DNA of 64,000 nucleotides from Mastigias papua (taxonomy: Eukaryota; Cnidaria; Scyphozoa; Rhizostomeae; Mastigiidae), in contig OZ025271.1 in NCBI GenBank assembly GCA_964019165.1, forward strand, positions 16,214,459-16,278,458, written 5' to 3'. Below, in pieces: positions 1 through 13,668 of this stretch. The notes under the pieces were generated by a model, which saw only the letters and a program-made list of their open reading frames with translations, did not search any database and was not told the DNA's origin. Position 1 is the stretch's first letter. The number at the start of each line of letters is the position of its first letter. The translations under genes were made by a program, and so were the position numbers.

Positions 1-770
1 TTACGATGATGATGATGAAGATAATGATGATGATGAAGATAACGATGACGGAGATAACAATGATGATGAATATGATGGGCAATGATGATGATAATGATAA
101 TGATGAAGATGTTAATGATGACGAAGGTTGATAATGATGAAGATGAAGATAATGATGATGATGCTGATGGAGATGATAATGGTAAATGATGAAGATGAAG
201 ATAATGATGATGATGCTGATGGAGATGATAATGGTAAACGATGAAGATGAAGATAATGATGATGATGGTGATGGAGATGATAATGATAATGATAAAGATG
301 ATAATGATGATGATGGTGATAGAGGTGATAATGACAAAGATGATGATAATGATGAAGATGATAATGATGATGAAGGTTGATAATGATTAAGGTTGATAAT
401 GATGAAGATGAAGATAATGATGATGATGGTGATGGAGGTGATAATGATAATGATAAGCATGATAATGATAATGATAAAGATGATAATGATGATGATGGTG
501 ATAGAGGTGATAATGACAAAGATGATGATAATGATGAAGATGATAATGATGATGAAGGTGATAATGATGATGAATATGATGGGCAAAGATGATGATAATG
601 ATAATGATGAAGATGTTAATGATGACGAAGGTTGATAATGATTAAGGTTGATAGTGATGAAGGTTGATAATGATGAAGATAATGATGACGGAAATAGTGT
701 TGATACTGGTAGTGATGATGAATGTAGTGATGATAGTGATAATGATGGTGAAGATGTTGAGGTGATGTGA
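1..770. repeat. GAT/AAT/GAA compound minisatellite
   Basis: Imperfect GATGATAATGATGAAGAT with longer-period duplications (the stretch around 120-380 recurs at 380-640). Open frames here (Asp/Asn/Met- or His-rich) are repeat translations. No gene is seen in 770-1580 either. Confidence 0.9.
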
Positions 771-1611
771 GACGACCACCAATACATTACTCCCAGGCCT
801 AGCAACAACAGCAGATACCTACAAGGTCCTAGAACAGAGATAAAACACGCCACATGTACTTCCAATATCAAAAGCTTACGAGACTAATTCCGTTGAAGAG
901 ACAATGGGAGAGAGCTAGCATAATTATGGACATAGAGCAGACTACCCCCGTCGAAACAGTCGTGACTTGAGTCAGGTTCTGATACCCAAGAATCGCTCAG
1001 GTATTTACGAAATGCAAATGACTTTTTTACCCTTCTCTATTGTTACAGCCAACAATTCGCAAAACTATGAGGCTGATAGAGGCGACGGACCATTAGGCTT
1101 ACGATCTTCAAGAATGCAACCTGCATTAGAGATTTGATTGTTTTCGTGCCGGAGGTGTGGTCTAATTGTCTTGCATCATTACTGCAATGGGAAAAGGCGT
1201 GGCGAGAATAACGCCGAATGACAAAGGCCAACAAACGAAAAGAATTCGAAATAACAAAAAGTCAGGGTTTATTGATCATAGCATTTCTCAAAATGTACCA
1301 TGTCAGTGTCCTTTGGCGCCTGAACTCTTGTCGAAGACATCCACTATGTGGAACGAAGGTTGACCGAGCGAAGCTTCAAACGAGGCCGTGAACGAAGACG
1401 TAAACGAAGCCGTATTAAAGAAAGTACTAACATTATACTGTAAACAGTTTCAGTTTCTGAAGAAATCAATGAAAGCTAACTGAAAAACTGAGTTGCAGGT
1501 GGAGGTGAGCAGAAGGGGTGAAATATGAATGAAGCATATAAGAAAGGATTTCAGTGGTTCAGTGGTAATAGATGAAAATTAAAAGTGAGAACAATGCACG
1601 ATGAAAAACAT

Positions 1612-1864
<253 letters not shown>

Positions 1865-2879
1865 TTCCCTGAGACGTCCTTGTGAGAATGGATTTAACGG
1901 GTCTCTTGAAGGCACCTGTGCTATGTTAAATGACACACACATTTTTATAAGAATATAGTCTTCAAGAAAATCACGGCTGAAGTTCACTGAAATTTAAGAA
2001 TAATTTAGGAATATTGCAAAGTTCAAGCTTCATCAAGATCTAGGTATTATGTATAATTGAGTTTTCTATAGAAAACAAAACAGTTGCGAGCCTGGTCAGT
2101 CTGGGAGTGATTATGCTACGAAGAGACTCACCTACTCTTCGGGGAGTGTCGTTTAAACAATATTTATCATAAGAATATAGTCTAAATGAGTATTAATGCT
2201 TAAACTCGCCAAAATGTACGAATAACTCAAGAATACTCTAAGGCTCAAAATAAAAACTTGTTAAGAATACCAAGGCTCAGCGAAAAGGTAGGTATTCTTA
2301 TCAAAAAAAAGTATGTAACTTGCTTGGCAACGATAGGATATATAAAAGTTTCTGGCAACACAAGCCAGACGCTTTCACGCCCCAGGGCCTCAATTCAAGG
2401 GAAATAGAGCTATTGCACGTACCTATTATAGCAGCTTTAAATCGTCTCCATTTTTCCCAATATCTAAATTTGGCTATCTCCTAGCATCTATTTCATTACG
2501 CTTTACCACGTCTAGCTATCTTTGTGTTATCTTCATACCTGGCTTACTATCTCATTCAGTCTCACGACTTTCATTATTCTTAAACACAACTGTCTTCACC
2601 CCAGTCACGCGGGCGGCGTCATCCTCTCCCGCACCTCTTTCTTCAACTTCCACACATTTCCTTATAAGAATATAGTTATAGTCTATAACAATAGCAAAGC
2701 TCGGCATAGCTGACCGTTAAGAATAATTCAAGAATAATGCACGGCTCAAGATTCACGAAGGTATAGACTATTTGGTCATTTGAGATTATTTAGAAAACGA
2801 CACCAACGTGAGTTTGATGTGTCGGCCTAAGGAGTCATTAAACTATAATGCGACTCAGCAGCTCTTCGAAGAGTGCCTG

Positions 2880-3047
2880 TAACACAATTTTTTTTATAAG
2901 AATATAGTCCATTTGAATACTAATGCTCAGAAGCCAGTGAGATTTAATAATAATTTGAGAATAATCTTAGGCCCAAAAATCGACAAATTTCAAGAACATT
3001 ACAGCTCAGCAAAAATTAGGTATCCTTATAAAAAAGTGTGTGCTTGC
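2880..3047. mobile_element. ATAAG-type MITE, AAGAATA subfamily
   Basis: The left end is ACACAATTTTTTTTATAAG followed by AATATAGTC; the right end is GGTATCCTTATAAAAAAGTG. Internal motifs include GAGAATAATC. Further partial copies of the same subfamily lie at about 1930-2030, 2170-2320 and 2655-2750. Confidence 0.7.
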
Positions 3048-3511
3048 ATTTCAGTTTCGTTCAATTCCAGGTGTCAGTTGTTGCACTATTGCTTCTTAAT
3101 TCTATATTGTTCTATGAAATGCCTGATGATCGCTTTGAGCGTGAAACTCTGAGTCACAGCCTAAGCTGTCTTGTCCCACAAACACAATATGATACATATG
3201 TTTATAAATAAATACGCACAAATATATTAAGCAAATACTTATAGCAGAAAGCACATATATACAAAATATGTATTGGGTGAAATAAAGTGTGAGACAAACA
3301 TGTATGGAGTTTCAAATGTCTCCATATGAATTTTCAGCAGTGGTGAAGCTTCATATCGAAACGCTTGAAACTCTGAAGAAACACAGACTTATGTCTTCTA
3401 CTATAAACATAAATATAAACATATAAATATATACAAATATGTATAAATATATATAGAAAAATAAATAAATAAATAAATATATACATATAGATATACATAT
3501 CCATAGGCAAC

Positions 3512-3848
3512 TAAAAGTTTTTTATAAGAAATAAACTTTCTCCTTTCAGTATCGATGTTTCTTACTTTTTGTCAAATCCACCCTTAAATGTTTCTTAAGT
3601 GTTTCTTAAAATTCTTAACATTCCCTATAACAACAAGCCAACTGTGAGACAAGAAACAAACGTTTAAGTTAAAAACATCTGAGAAACGGATATTCCTCGT
3701 AGTCTGTTTACAGTGTATTAAATAGTTTTCGCGCAGAAACAGCTTTTTCAACTTTAATATTGAAACTCAGTCCGTCTGTGTTTCTTAATGTTTGTCTGGT
3801 TTGAGCTTCATGTTTCGTAGAAGCCTGTTCCTTACAAACAGGTGTGTA
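3512..3848. mobile_element. ATAAG-type MITE, AAGAAAC subfamily
   Basis: The left end is AGTTTTTTATAAGAAATAAA and the right end TTCCTTACAAACAGGTGTG plus TA. Internal motifs are TGTTTCTTAAGTGTTTCTTA and GTGTTTCTTAATG. The 16.6-kb and 10.5-kb elements are relatives. Confidence 0.7.
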
Positions 3849-4509
3849 AGCCTGCCCGCACCGAGGGCAGGGGGGCAAGGTTCCTATTGAGGGCGCATCA
3901 TAAACGTCTTTGCACTAAAATAATTAAGTCCTTGGAAATGGGCAGGGGGCAGCTGACGTAGGCGTCCCTGACAACAACAACAACAACTAGGCAGTTACCA
4001 CCAAAGTGTTCTGTGCTGTAATCGTATTATGACACTCTCTTTTGTTCAATAAATGCATAATGAAATTAATTTCCACATTTGAAAGAACTATACTTGCCCG
4101 TAAAATCAATCGCATACAAAACCCTGTCTCAGCTGAAGATACGACGAGACGATATGGTTTCAGAGTCGTCAAATGCAGAGAGGCTTATCACAGGGGAACA
4201 GGGGGTAATATATGCTAGAGCCTTTGTCAGTGCGGACTAGGAAAGTTTCAGAAGGTATTCTGGGAAGATGGTAATTGCTCTCAAATCACTCTTGCACTGA
4301 GTTGCCTTTGAAAAATAAAAGGGGATATCCTGAGGCAGGAGATAAGGCCATGAAGAGGAAAATGAGTTAATAGTCTGTTAGGATGTGATTTCATTAGCAG
4401 AAATTAGTTGAATTACGCGGAGTCATATGCGCAAAAAAGATAAAGAATGCTTAGGATCTGGTGGTATTCCCGGGATGGTGATGATTATGATTATGATTAT
4501 TATTATTAT

Positions 4510-4930
4510 TATTAAGGTGTACTTGAAAGTCCTTGCGATTCCCTATTCAATCTGTTGAAAAGTCTAGATTTACCAGAAACACATCAAAAACGTCTAATCT
4601 CAAAAGTCATGGCCATTGCTATTCGCTCCACCTATTATATATTTTGCCACCGAAACAAAGATTGGACTGACCCAGATTTGATGGACTTCTAAGTGAACAT
4701 TTTAACTAAATTTATATCATTCATAATTTTTAGTTTATTGCTTTGTTTTTTGTTTCTAATCCAATGTGAAGCAGCAAATATTACGCTGCCTAGTTTTAGT
4801 GAGGTGTATTATTGTAGATTAGTTATTAGTATCAAAATGAACAATGTTTTAGAAAAAAAATAAAGCATCCTGAGTCAATAAATAAATACACAGATGAATA
4901 AACAGATAAATAAATAAATAGATAAATAAA
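4510..4930 (+). pseudogene. 3' end of a non-LTR element, same family as the one at 18.4 kb
   Basis: In frame to the TAA at about 4690, the sequence reads RSTYYIFCHRNKDWTDPDL, closely like RCTYFIFCCRNKSWTKPDL in the minus-strand copy near 18.4 kb. A short UTR follows and ends in TAAA-type simple repeat at about 4880-4940. Only the last ~60 residues of the protein remain. Confidence 0.75.
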
Positions 4931-4939
4931 TAAATAAAT

Positions 4940-5870
4940 AAATTATGAGGTAGGATGGCCAGTTTCTTTCCTCCTCGTTTTTATATCTCCAGTGTTACTA
5001 GCATGTACGAATTTGCAGGGGTGCAATTGGGACCTGATTCTTCTTTTCCCTTAAAAATTTAGCAATTTCTCCCATCTCTCTTAGAAATAATGCGACAATT
5101 TCCATCTTCCGTAAAAAATTTGGCGGTTTATCACTTCTTCCTTCCTTTATATAGTTTTGGTCATCCTCTCTTCTCCCTTATCAGCACCACTCTTTTTATT
5201 TGCTTACGGGTGGGCAGTAAGCGAACATCCAAAAAGGGCCCGAGGTTTCCTTTAGCCATCGACCTTAACGCGCAGCCATTGTGTATGATAAGGAGAGCCC
5301 GTTCCGTCCTCACATTTCACTACGAGGGGAACATGTAGAAAGTCTTGCTCATCCGGCAGTGTTTACGGTCGGGATCTAAAAGGGCTTTTGTCAGAGTATA
5401 ATAACACATGCTTGGCTCTAAAATACATGTAACATTGAATAGTCAAAACCCTCGGCATTACAGCACCAATGATTTCACCACAAGTTGTGGGGATTAGGCC
5501 AGCGACAATATTTTGGCATGGATTGTTGGAACTTTTGTATCAAAACATCGTCATTGGCCTAATCCAGAGAAATGTGGGAAACACTGAAGTAACAAGAGAG
5601 GTACCGATCAATTTTAAATAAATTTTTCTCCACGACTTGTAATTTCGCGATACATCTCTTGTACATTTTCATATGAAGCAGTCTTTGCTAACACGGCACA
5701 TTCCTCCAGCCTCGGGAAATTTGATTTTCTCATCTCTCCATGGCGGAGACTTTACTTTTATGTCATGCTCGTGGGCTGGCAGAATTAAGTAAATTTAATG
5801 GTAAAATAAGCAATTTTCCACGATATCCCCGGGGTCCCCTTTCCTGGAAAGCAGACACATGCACAAATTC
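4940..5870. other. No gene recognised
   Basis: AT-moderate sequence with short frames of no recognisable family. 5210-5340 faintly resembles an eroded SINE head in inverse orientation (CAGTAAGCGAACATCC, CCATCGACCTT). Confidence 0.4.
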
Positions 5871-5876
5871 AGATAG

Positions 5877-6620
5877 CACAATATCAGTATCAATGCCAAC
5901 ACCAATGACAACAGGCTTATCATAAATTTAAAAAAAGGAAAAACGGAAGCCATGGTTTTTGGTACTGCCAAAAGGCTGCACTCTATAAATGATATAAAGA
6001 TCTGGATGAATGAGCATTCGATACACGTTGTAAATAGTTACAAGTACCTTGGAGTGATTTTGGACGCTAGCCTGAATATGAACGAGCACTTACAAAAAAC
6101 TTTAAAAAGTGCAGCAGCACGAATTAAGCTTTTGAAAAGAATGAGAACATCACTAACGAGTCATGCAGCTGAATCGATATACAAAGCAATTGTATTGCCT
6201 AAAATGCTGTATTGTTCTACACCGACTCTAAAGATCTCGGACACAATGGGTAAGAAATTCGAAAACCTACAAGCAAGAGCCATTAAAATCATTCATCATC
6301 ACTCACAGTTTGACCAAGAACATGGGTATATGACGATATTTAACCAGAAAAAGTTTAAAGCGGGTATTTTGATCTTCAAGTGTTTACAAGGAACTACCAT
6401 TCCTAACTTTGCGTCATATGCTGAAAGAGTCAGCCACAATTATGGTACAAGAGGCAATAAAGCTACTTTACGTGTTCCAAGGGTCAGAACAGAAGCAGCA
6501 AAAAAGTCCTTCTGGTTCCAAGGCCCATCTTGTTACAACGAGCTGCCTGTTGAAATTCGAAGCTTGGAATCCTTTGTTGTTTTCAAGCATCGACTAAAAG
6601 AACATCTACAACTTTTGTAG
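5877..6620 (+). pseudogene. Non-LTR retrotransposon: C-terminal part of the reverse transcriptase ORF
   Basis: The frame is open from a TAG at about 5874 to the stop at 6620; the first ATG is at 5952. Before the ATG it reads NRLIINLKKGKTEAM, and then YKYLGVILDASLNMNEHL, the thumb region that follows the catalytic core of LINE reverse transcriptases. The end carries the usual NYGTRG ... VRTEAAKKSF ... RLKEHLQLL pattern. Finger and palm domains are missing, so the copy is 5' truncated as most LINE copies are. A 3' UTR runs to a (TTA)n tail at about 6776-6817. Confidence 0.85.
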
Positions 6621-6775
6621 TCATTTTATTTCTTAACAATAAGTATTGAAGGACATCTTAGATTTTTACATTGTAAATTGGTGGATTACTTTTCGTTCTT
6701 TTTAATTTTCAGACAGGGCCCTCATTGATAACAATACTCATAGTACTGACGAGGTTACCCTGTATAAATATTGCT

Positions 6776-6776
6776 C

Positions 6777-6816
<40 letters not shown>

Positions 6817-6817
6817 C
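6776..6817 (+). repeat. (TTA)n tail of the LINE copy
   Basis: About 14 TTA repeats follow CCCTGTATAAATATTGCTC; simple-repeat tails of this kind mark the 3' ends of several cnidarian-type LINE families. Downstream ATCAATGCTGCGAAG is unrelated. Confidence 0.7.
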
Positions 6818-6819
6818 AA

Positions 6820-8055
6820 TGCTGCGAAGCAGTCTGTAGGGAGGAGACTGCACCTAGTCTCATCTGCATAGATGCAATACTATTAAAAATTGAAACGCTT
6901 TTACTGACGGATGATAGATAAGTCGGCTTATGTCACAATTTGTGATAGAAGAACGTCGTACTGAGACTAGCTGTCGTTGGCAGACTCCAAAGACATACGT
7001 CTGTCAAGATTAGGCCGACATGTGACAGTAGACATTCTGCCCTCCATTCCAATTCTATCAAATCGTAGGAATTCGAGGCGACAAATTTCAAAAGCGAACA
7101 TGTTTCCAGAAATATCACTAATGCAGAGGTGTGTTGTGGAATGATTCGAACAATTAACACTGAGCAAATTCATAAGGGACCGGTCATTAATTCTTCCAGG
7201 GGGGAGAGGGTGGAAGACATCTAGGAAGGAGGATCGAAATTCTGCCCACTCAGAGGGAGGGGGGGATGAGAAATAAAGAGCACTTCAAAAGAAGGGGCAT
7301 GGAGTATCTTCTGAGGTTCTAGAGTGAAGACCAAAATTTTACATAAATCTGAGAGGGGGACGAAAACTCCATTCCACATATGAGAATATCCCCCCAACCC
7401 ACAAGTCATCAATGACCCGTCCCTAACAGTTCAAGCCCTTAAAGGCACATTTCCACTTACGTTCAGATTTCTGGGATTTCAGGTGACAGCTCATTATTTC
7501 GAAACTAGATCCCTATTGTCTGCAGCCCCTGATTCGAGTTCAGGTAGCTTGCAGATAATTCGAGCATAATCTGCAAGCCTAGGAATTTCACAGGTATATG
7601 CTAATACAGAAAATCATTTGCAATGTGATAAAAATAATTATCAAAAATGTGATTAATGAAATACACACGACACGGATACAACCAGTTCTAAGTAGCTTGG
7701 TATAATGAACTCTGCAGTTTCCGCCTAAAACTCTAAGGGAAATCCTGTACAGATCTGAACCCACATCATGGATCCTGATCGGAACATATCGTCTTGCTTT
7801 TAAGCAGCTCGATCACGACATAACCGTTGCGGTGCGCAAGTGATGAACTCTGCCGAAGGAGGAATCGCTACCCTGGCAAAGTCTATGTGTTACGAGGCGA
7901 CTTAGATGGTTGCTGTTACGTCACATATACCAATTAGCATTTACGAAAAGGTCTGCTACTAATCATGATCCATTGAGTACAGAATAATTGGGTACAGAAT
8001 GACTGAAGTTGTAGGGTGATGCTAGGGGAATACCCATAATAGGCAAGGACGATAA
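6820..8055. other. No gene recognised
   Basis: Between the LINE tail and the GAT array. 7435-7500 has AAAGGCACATTTCCACTTACG, a possible fragment of the Harbinger-like MITE family seen at 25.75 kb. Confidence 0.4.
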
Positions 8056-8157
8056 TGTCACCGATGTTACTGTTGATAAAGATGATGAAGATGAAGATGA
8101 AGATGATAATGGTGATGATGATGATAATGATGATGATGATGATTATGATGATGGTGG

Positions 8158-8194
<37 letters not shown>

Positions 8195-8200
8195 AATGAT
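8056..8200. repeat. (GAT)n array
   Basis: GATGAAGATGAAGAT grading into GATGATGAT; left border of the dispersed repeat at 8204. Confidence 0.95.
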
Positions 8201-8203
8201 GAT

Positions 8204-8520
8204 GGCTAACCCATGGCTGGAGACCTCCTCGTGGTGGCAAGCGGGCACAGAGAGACACTGCCCTTAAGTTGATAGTGATTCATTTCGCGGAGATTCAGAA
8301 TTGGGGCACATGTTGACGACCTGTGGCAAACTATCCAACCAGGCCCCTTCAGTGAAAGTCAGGCACAGCAGCTTCAGGCTGCAGTTCTGATAAGTAACTG
8401 TAGGGGTAACAGAGTGGATTGAGTGTAGCCGACTCAATCACCTCTTCTAGACAATTTGAAGGCGACACTGACGTCAGGGTCAGCCTAGGCCCCGTAAGGG
8501 GCGCACGGGAAAGACAGACA
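8204..8520 (+). repeat. Dispersed repeat bounded by GAT microsatellites, copy 1
   Basis: Starts near CATGGCTGGAGACCTCCTCG and includes GATTCATTTCGCGGAGATTC, AGTGAAAGTCAGGCACAGC and TTTGAAGGCGACACTGA. (GAT)n arrays lie directly on both sides (8056-8200 and 8525-8675). An inverted copy is at 36855-37115. Confidence 0.8.
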
Positions 8521-8524
8521 GACA

Positions 8525-8555
8525 GATGATGGTGATAATGATAATGATAATGATA

Positions 8556-8587
<32 letters not shown>

Positions 8588-8675
8588 GATAATGATGATG
8601 ATGATAATAATGATGATGATGATAATGATGATGATAATGATGATGATGATGATGATGATAATGATGATGTGATAA
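8525..8675. repeat. (GATAAT)/(GAT)n array
   Basis: GATAATGATAATGAT grading into GATGATGAT; right border of the dispersed repeat. Confidence 0.95.
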
Positions 8676-9037
8676 TGACAGTGGGCATAATGACCATGAG
8701 AATGGACATTTTATTACGACTTACATGCTTACAGATATGGCATTCCGTAACAAAGAATCCTGGTTAGTAACGACCTCAAATCCATTCATTTGCCTATTAC
8801 TACAACATACAGAACGTTCTTACAGTTTTCCAAGGAGGGCTGAGTCTGGAGCTGATGTCATAACAAGGGATTGCACTTCCCTGAAGTTGGGGTGCTTGGC
8901 ATCTTTCATTAACATGAACAGCACTGATTCACTCGTTGTTATGAATGCACCACTCTGCTTCATTCGCTAGAAAAGGTGGAAACAACTGTGTCGCAAAACT
9001 CATGACAATACCTTTCATACCAAAAACATACAGTAAG

Positions 9038-9175
9038 GGTCACAATACAATACAATACAATACAATACAATACAATGTACTATAATATAATATAATATAA
9101 TATAATATAATATAATATAATATAATATAATATACAACATAATATAATGTAATATAATATAATATGATATAATAT
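9038..9175. repeat. (CAATA)n then (TATAA)n
   Basis: Six CAATA units at about 9038-9075 are followed by about 17 TATAA units. Confidence 0.9.
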
Positions 9176-9499
9176 AGGCTCATATAACAATATATAGTTT
9201 TCAATGTCAACAGAGGCCCGCTTTAAATATACACACTTGCAATATCTATGGCAACAAATGTTCAGATAAGATTAAGGAACCAGTAAGAAAGTTTTGGTAC
9301 TAAAATGTGGTCAAAAGAGGTCCAACACAGGGACTTCTAGAAATAGCCTTTGAGCTTGGTTCCTTATAAAAACACGCGCACTGGTTGATATTCGATAACT
9401 CGACTACCGTGAACTCGAACATTCGCCACCTAGAACGAAGTCTCATTATGATCACTCGATTCGAACACGTTTCGATTTCCGATAAAGGCCCGGCCAAAC

Positions 9500-9712
9500 G
9501 CCCCGGCCAAGCGGGGTGAGTGACCAAGCGGTTCAGCTAGCCTCTGTTGGTTAGCTGAAGTTAGGCTGGGCTGTGTTAGGTCAGCAACTGGACGGGCGAC
9601 TATCCAGATAAACGGCCAAAGCAACTCACTCAGCCGTCCTTCGGAAGGGACGTTAAACTAAGGGCCCCATGTCTGGATGCGGCATGCACAGCAACAACAA
9701 CAACAACAATAA
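9500..9712 (+). mobile_element. Possible 5S-rRNA-like SINE, copy 1
   Basis: TTAGCTGAAGTTAGGCTGGG ... CAACTGGACGGGCGAC resembles the internal promoter region of 5S rRNA (AGTTAAGC ... CTGGATGGGNGAC). A shared body with GGGACGTTAAACTAAGGG and an (AAC)n tail follow. The head also has a GACCAAGCGG tRNA-like piece. Confidence 0.55.
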
Positions 9713-10263
9713 CAGGTTACCGCAAGAACAACTATACAATGTAAAGGCGACGATTGTTTTGCGCTGATACTGGAAAGCTATATGATTTATCTAGTTCTCA
9801 ATAAATCGACTGCTGCATTCTTATAAAACAAAAGAGTACTTGAAGTAAACGCCCCCTTCTATTTTACGGCCAATTGCGTGATCGTCCCCTCACATGATCG
9901 CCCCTTTATAATGTCCAAATGAAAGTGAACGCCTAGGTCTATTAAACGCCCCTTCAAATACACTCCCCCTTCCAGAGTGTGATATTGCTGGCAATTAAAA
10001 CTATAAACAGCGAAAAATACGGAGGCGGTAATTGTCTAGGCTAGGCCAAATATAATTCCCAGGGTTTAAAAACGGTATTTGTGTATTATTGGTAGCTTTC
10101 TTTAAGCGCATGATTGGAAAAAGGACGTGTCCAGTCTATCGATTCACGTTTTTTTTAAAAGAACCAAGTTTGTAACCTTTTAATTTTCTTTTCTATTGTA
10201 ATATTGTATGTAGTTCTTATTGTAATTTCTTTTGTATATGACTGTAATTAGATTATTTAGTTT

Positions 10264-10378
<115 letters not shown>

Positions 10379-10499
10379 TATTTATTTATTTTTTGCAGGG
10401 CAGTATAAAAATCAGTTCTTAGCTGCATACTTCACCCTGCTTAAAGCATTTAAAAAATTGAAATGAAAATGAAAATGTAAGAACATGAGGCTCAATTCA

Positions 10500-10757
10500 G
10501 CTAAAAATTAAGAAACATTTAAGAAACACAGAGGCCGAGTTTCAAAAGTAAACTTGAAAAATCTGTTCTGCCCGAAAATTTTGAGTTACAATAGAAACAA
10601 AATACAAGCGATATCGGTATCTTTAATGATTCTAACTAAAAATTCTATTCTCGTCTCACAGTTGCCTTGTTATTGCAGGAAATTTCAAGAATACCAAGAA
10701 ACACTTAAAGAAACATTCAGGCTGAAGGGAGAGAGTTCGTTCCCAATAAAAAACGTG
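10500..10757. mobile_element. ATAAG-type MITE, AAGAAAC subfamily, left end missing
   Basis: AAATTAAGAAACATTTAAG at the left, ACACTTAAAGAAACATTC inside, and AATAAAAAACGTG plus TA at the right end. The central part matches 16680-16860 (GCCGAGTTTCAAAAG and CAGTTGCCTTGTT). Confidence 0.65.
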
Positions 10758-10869
10758 TATATCTTTATTTAAAAGCCCCTTCTTAATCCGTTCCTTTGAT
10801 TGAAGGTTACAGGGGATTATTGTTGAACAGTTAACTTTCCGCTAGATGAACCTGGAGACAAAATATGAA

Positions 10870-12110
10870 CTAGAAGGAAGGTAGGCCGAAAGATGTCGTG
10901 GGGTCGGGACTGAACGAAAAATGACCCAAATGATGAAATCTGGAAGTTATTGCAATCACCAAAGAATCATTTCATAACCGTGGGGCCCCTCCCAGGTTCG
11001 GCGATTGGGGTGTTCTGCCCCATTGTTCCTGCTGCCAGCGTCCCTTCTAACAGGGATACTTGCTCATGAGGGCAAAGGAGACTGCAAACTCTCTGTGAGC
11101 ATGCGGCAGCTGGAAGCAATGGTGCCGTCCTACAAAGATAAGAAGGGGGAGCTTGCCAAAGGCCATTGTATGGACCCAGGCGGGTGGGTCTACGAGGTGG
11201 GTCCTAGTACTACACCTATAGCCACACCCACGATTTCATGCCAAGCTGCTCAAATGCAAAGAAGCATACAACCGTATTAGGGACACAGGGGTCATCCATA
11301 AGGTACGTACGCTCAAAACGTATAACATTTTTGACCAACCCACCCACCCTGTACGAGTGAGTACGCTTTTGGCTTATCCCACCCATCTACCCTGTACGAA
11401 CATACGACGGTTTCGTTTATATTTCTTGAAAAATGTTGGCCATTTTTAGCAACAAATTTTCACAAGATGAGGAAAACACACATTAAGTTCTCACTGTTTT
11501 ACAGTGATTGGATCGTACGTACCATTTGATTTTAACCAACCCTGCCACCCTGTAAGCAAGAGTACGCTTTTAGCCTTACCCATCAACCAACCCCCAAAGT
11601 GTTCGTTCTGGACGGCCCCTTAAAGGGTAGGTCCATCATGAGCTGCGGAGCAGGGGCGCAGCGGAGCTCCACTTTCTATAGTAAATGTGCTTTAATCGCC
11701 CCACCCAAAAATGCTACTCTGTCCCCCTGTTCACACTACCGAGTTAACAATTCACAAAACTAGCATGAGCCCCAAAACTCTCTTCATTCTGACAAAGGGG
11801 CCTGGGTCCCGCCGAGCCCCCTGCACAGCACCACTTGCTCTAAGTAATGAAATCAGTGAATGAATGGTACGTACTGCAAAGAGTATACTTCTCACTACCC
11901 CCGTGCTGAAGGTTTTCATCTGGGGTAAATATTATCCTTGATCCTACTACATCTTTCTCCTGGATCTATTGAATAAGTTCAAGTGTTTAACTTCCAAGCA
12001 AAACCCTAACTCCACGGTCGACTCTCCGGTCGACTTGAATGATGTGAATTTATGCGCTATGATAACTGTTTAACTGTATCACTATTGTGTGTCTGTGTCT
12101 GTGTATTGGG
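10870..12110. other. Unassigned, GC-higher stretch
   Basis: 11005-11280 has a 91-codon open frame (Cys-, Pro- and Lys-containing, no known motif) in somewhat GC-richer DNA. I do not recognise it and cannot call it a gene. The remainder includes the possible short element at 11287-11625. Confidence 0.35.
11287..11625. mobile_element. Possible short element with GGGGNCNTCCA ends
   Basis: GGGGTCATCCATAAGGTACG at the left and the inverse of TTCTGGACGGCCCC at the right share GGGG-C-TCCA. The interior has repeated CACCCTGTACGA and AGTACGCTTTTGGCTTA-type blocks. Confidence 0.4.
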
Positions 12111-12137
12111 ATTTCGGGATATTACAGGCTTACTATT

Positions 12138-12352
12138 GCCATGTTTACACTACGAAAACTAACCAGGATTCAACCCAGGTTCAACCTACTTTGACAAAAT
12201 TTGACGTAGTGTAAACGCAACCAACCACGGTTGAACCAGGTATGAACCCAGGTTCAGCTGACTCATCTCCTGCAGTGGGTTGAACCCGGGTTGAACCTTG
12301 GTTCACTAAACCAGGGTTGAACCCGGCTTAGCTATCGTAGTGTAAACAGGGC
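12138..12352. mobile_element. MITE with ends GCCATGTTTACACTACG
   Basis: 215 bp. The right end CGTAGTGTAAACAGGGC inverts the left. The interior is a series of facing AACCCRGGTTSAACC motifs, giving a highly self-complementary sequence. Target duplication is unclear. Confidence 0.7.
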
Positions 12353-12513
12353 TTATAAGTAAGCACAAGTATAAATGTCCTGACACGATGTCCTATCAGC
12401 AAAATAAATTGAAAAAAATAGTTCGACAGAAAAAAGCTGTTATTCCTAGGGGTTGTGCTTGGTTGGTACTGCCCATCTCAGCTTCTCAGGTGCTCTTTCA
12501 TGTCCTTGTGACT

Positions 12514-12740
<227 letters not shown>

Positions 12741-13668
12741 TATATATATTCTGGCTCCCATACACTATAGGTCTTTCCTTAACGTCAATGTTACCGGTAA
12801 TAGTTAACGACTCTCACTGTCCGATAGGTTGAAAATTCGCAGCCCCGAGCGAATTTTCAACTGCCCTTGGTTTTGCTTCCTATCGAAATATTGCCCTATA
12901 ACTCGAGCATTCCATAACTCATAAAAATGTCGATTACCGATGAGAGTTATTGAATGTTTTGGAATGCTTACTAAATGGTGAGACACACGGGCAAGGTCAT
13001 ATTCTGGTTGCTCGAGGGCGGGCACTTCTAAGTATCTGGTACGTTAAGCACTTCAAAAAGGTCACGTGTTGATAAGGTGGGAGGATCAAATGATAAGGTG
13101 GGAGGATCAGTAAAATGAGATAAAACAATAGATCGGGTGAGTGCACTTGAAAAGCACACAATAGTACGGTTCAGTTATCGATATGACTTAATGGCAGTTT
13201 CAAGTGACACCCGATTCTATAGTATCAGCTTTCAAGAGCTGGGCAGATATTATTTCCAGCCGGAAACACTTGTCCTGATGCACTGTCATTCAAGCTTTCG
13301 TTTTTAAGGAAATACGGCGTGGGTCCTAGCGATTCACACCCCCGCCTTTCACCCCAAAAAGGTAAAAGTGTCCTTTTTTGGAGAAGTTCCAAACTGTTTA
13401 CTGTATTTTTGTTAAGTAGATATGCTTATAATCTTTGTAACATATGAGGGTAACGAGGTGATGAAACCCGTACGAGTTCTTTTGCTTCCAAATCTGAAAA
13501 ATGGGATTTCAAGACACATTCTCGCTAGAAAATGACTAGTGTGCGTATTGTGCTGACTAAACTCATGCTCTCAAAAACTTTCTAGTTGCGCGTCTGGGCC
13601 TAATTCTTATCGCTCCTTGGATATGGGATCCTTTTGGCCATATTGTAGAACCAAAACAGTCCTAACAA

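Noticed and set aside
112..635. Asp/Asn-rich or Ser/Leu-rich open frames
   Set aside because: Translations of the GAT/AAT minisatellite; frames exist on both strands.
11005..11280. 91-codon plus-strand frame with signal-peptide-like start
   Set aside because: No recognisable domain or splice context, neighbours are repeats; cannot be supported as a gene.
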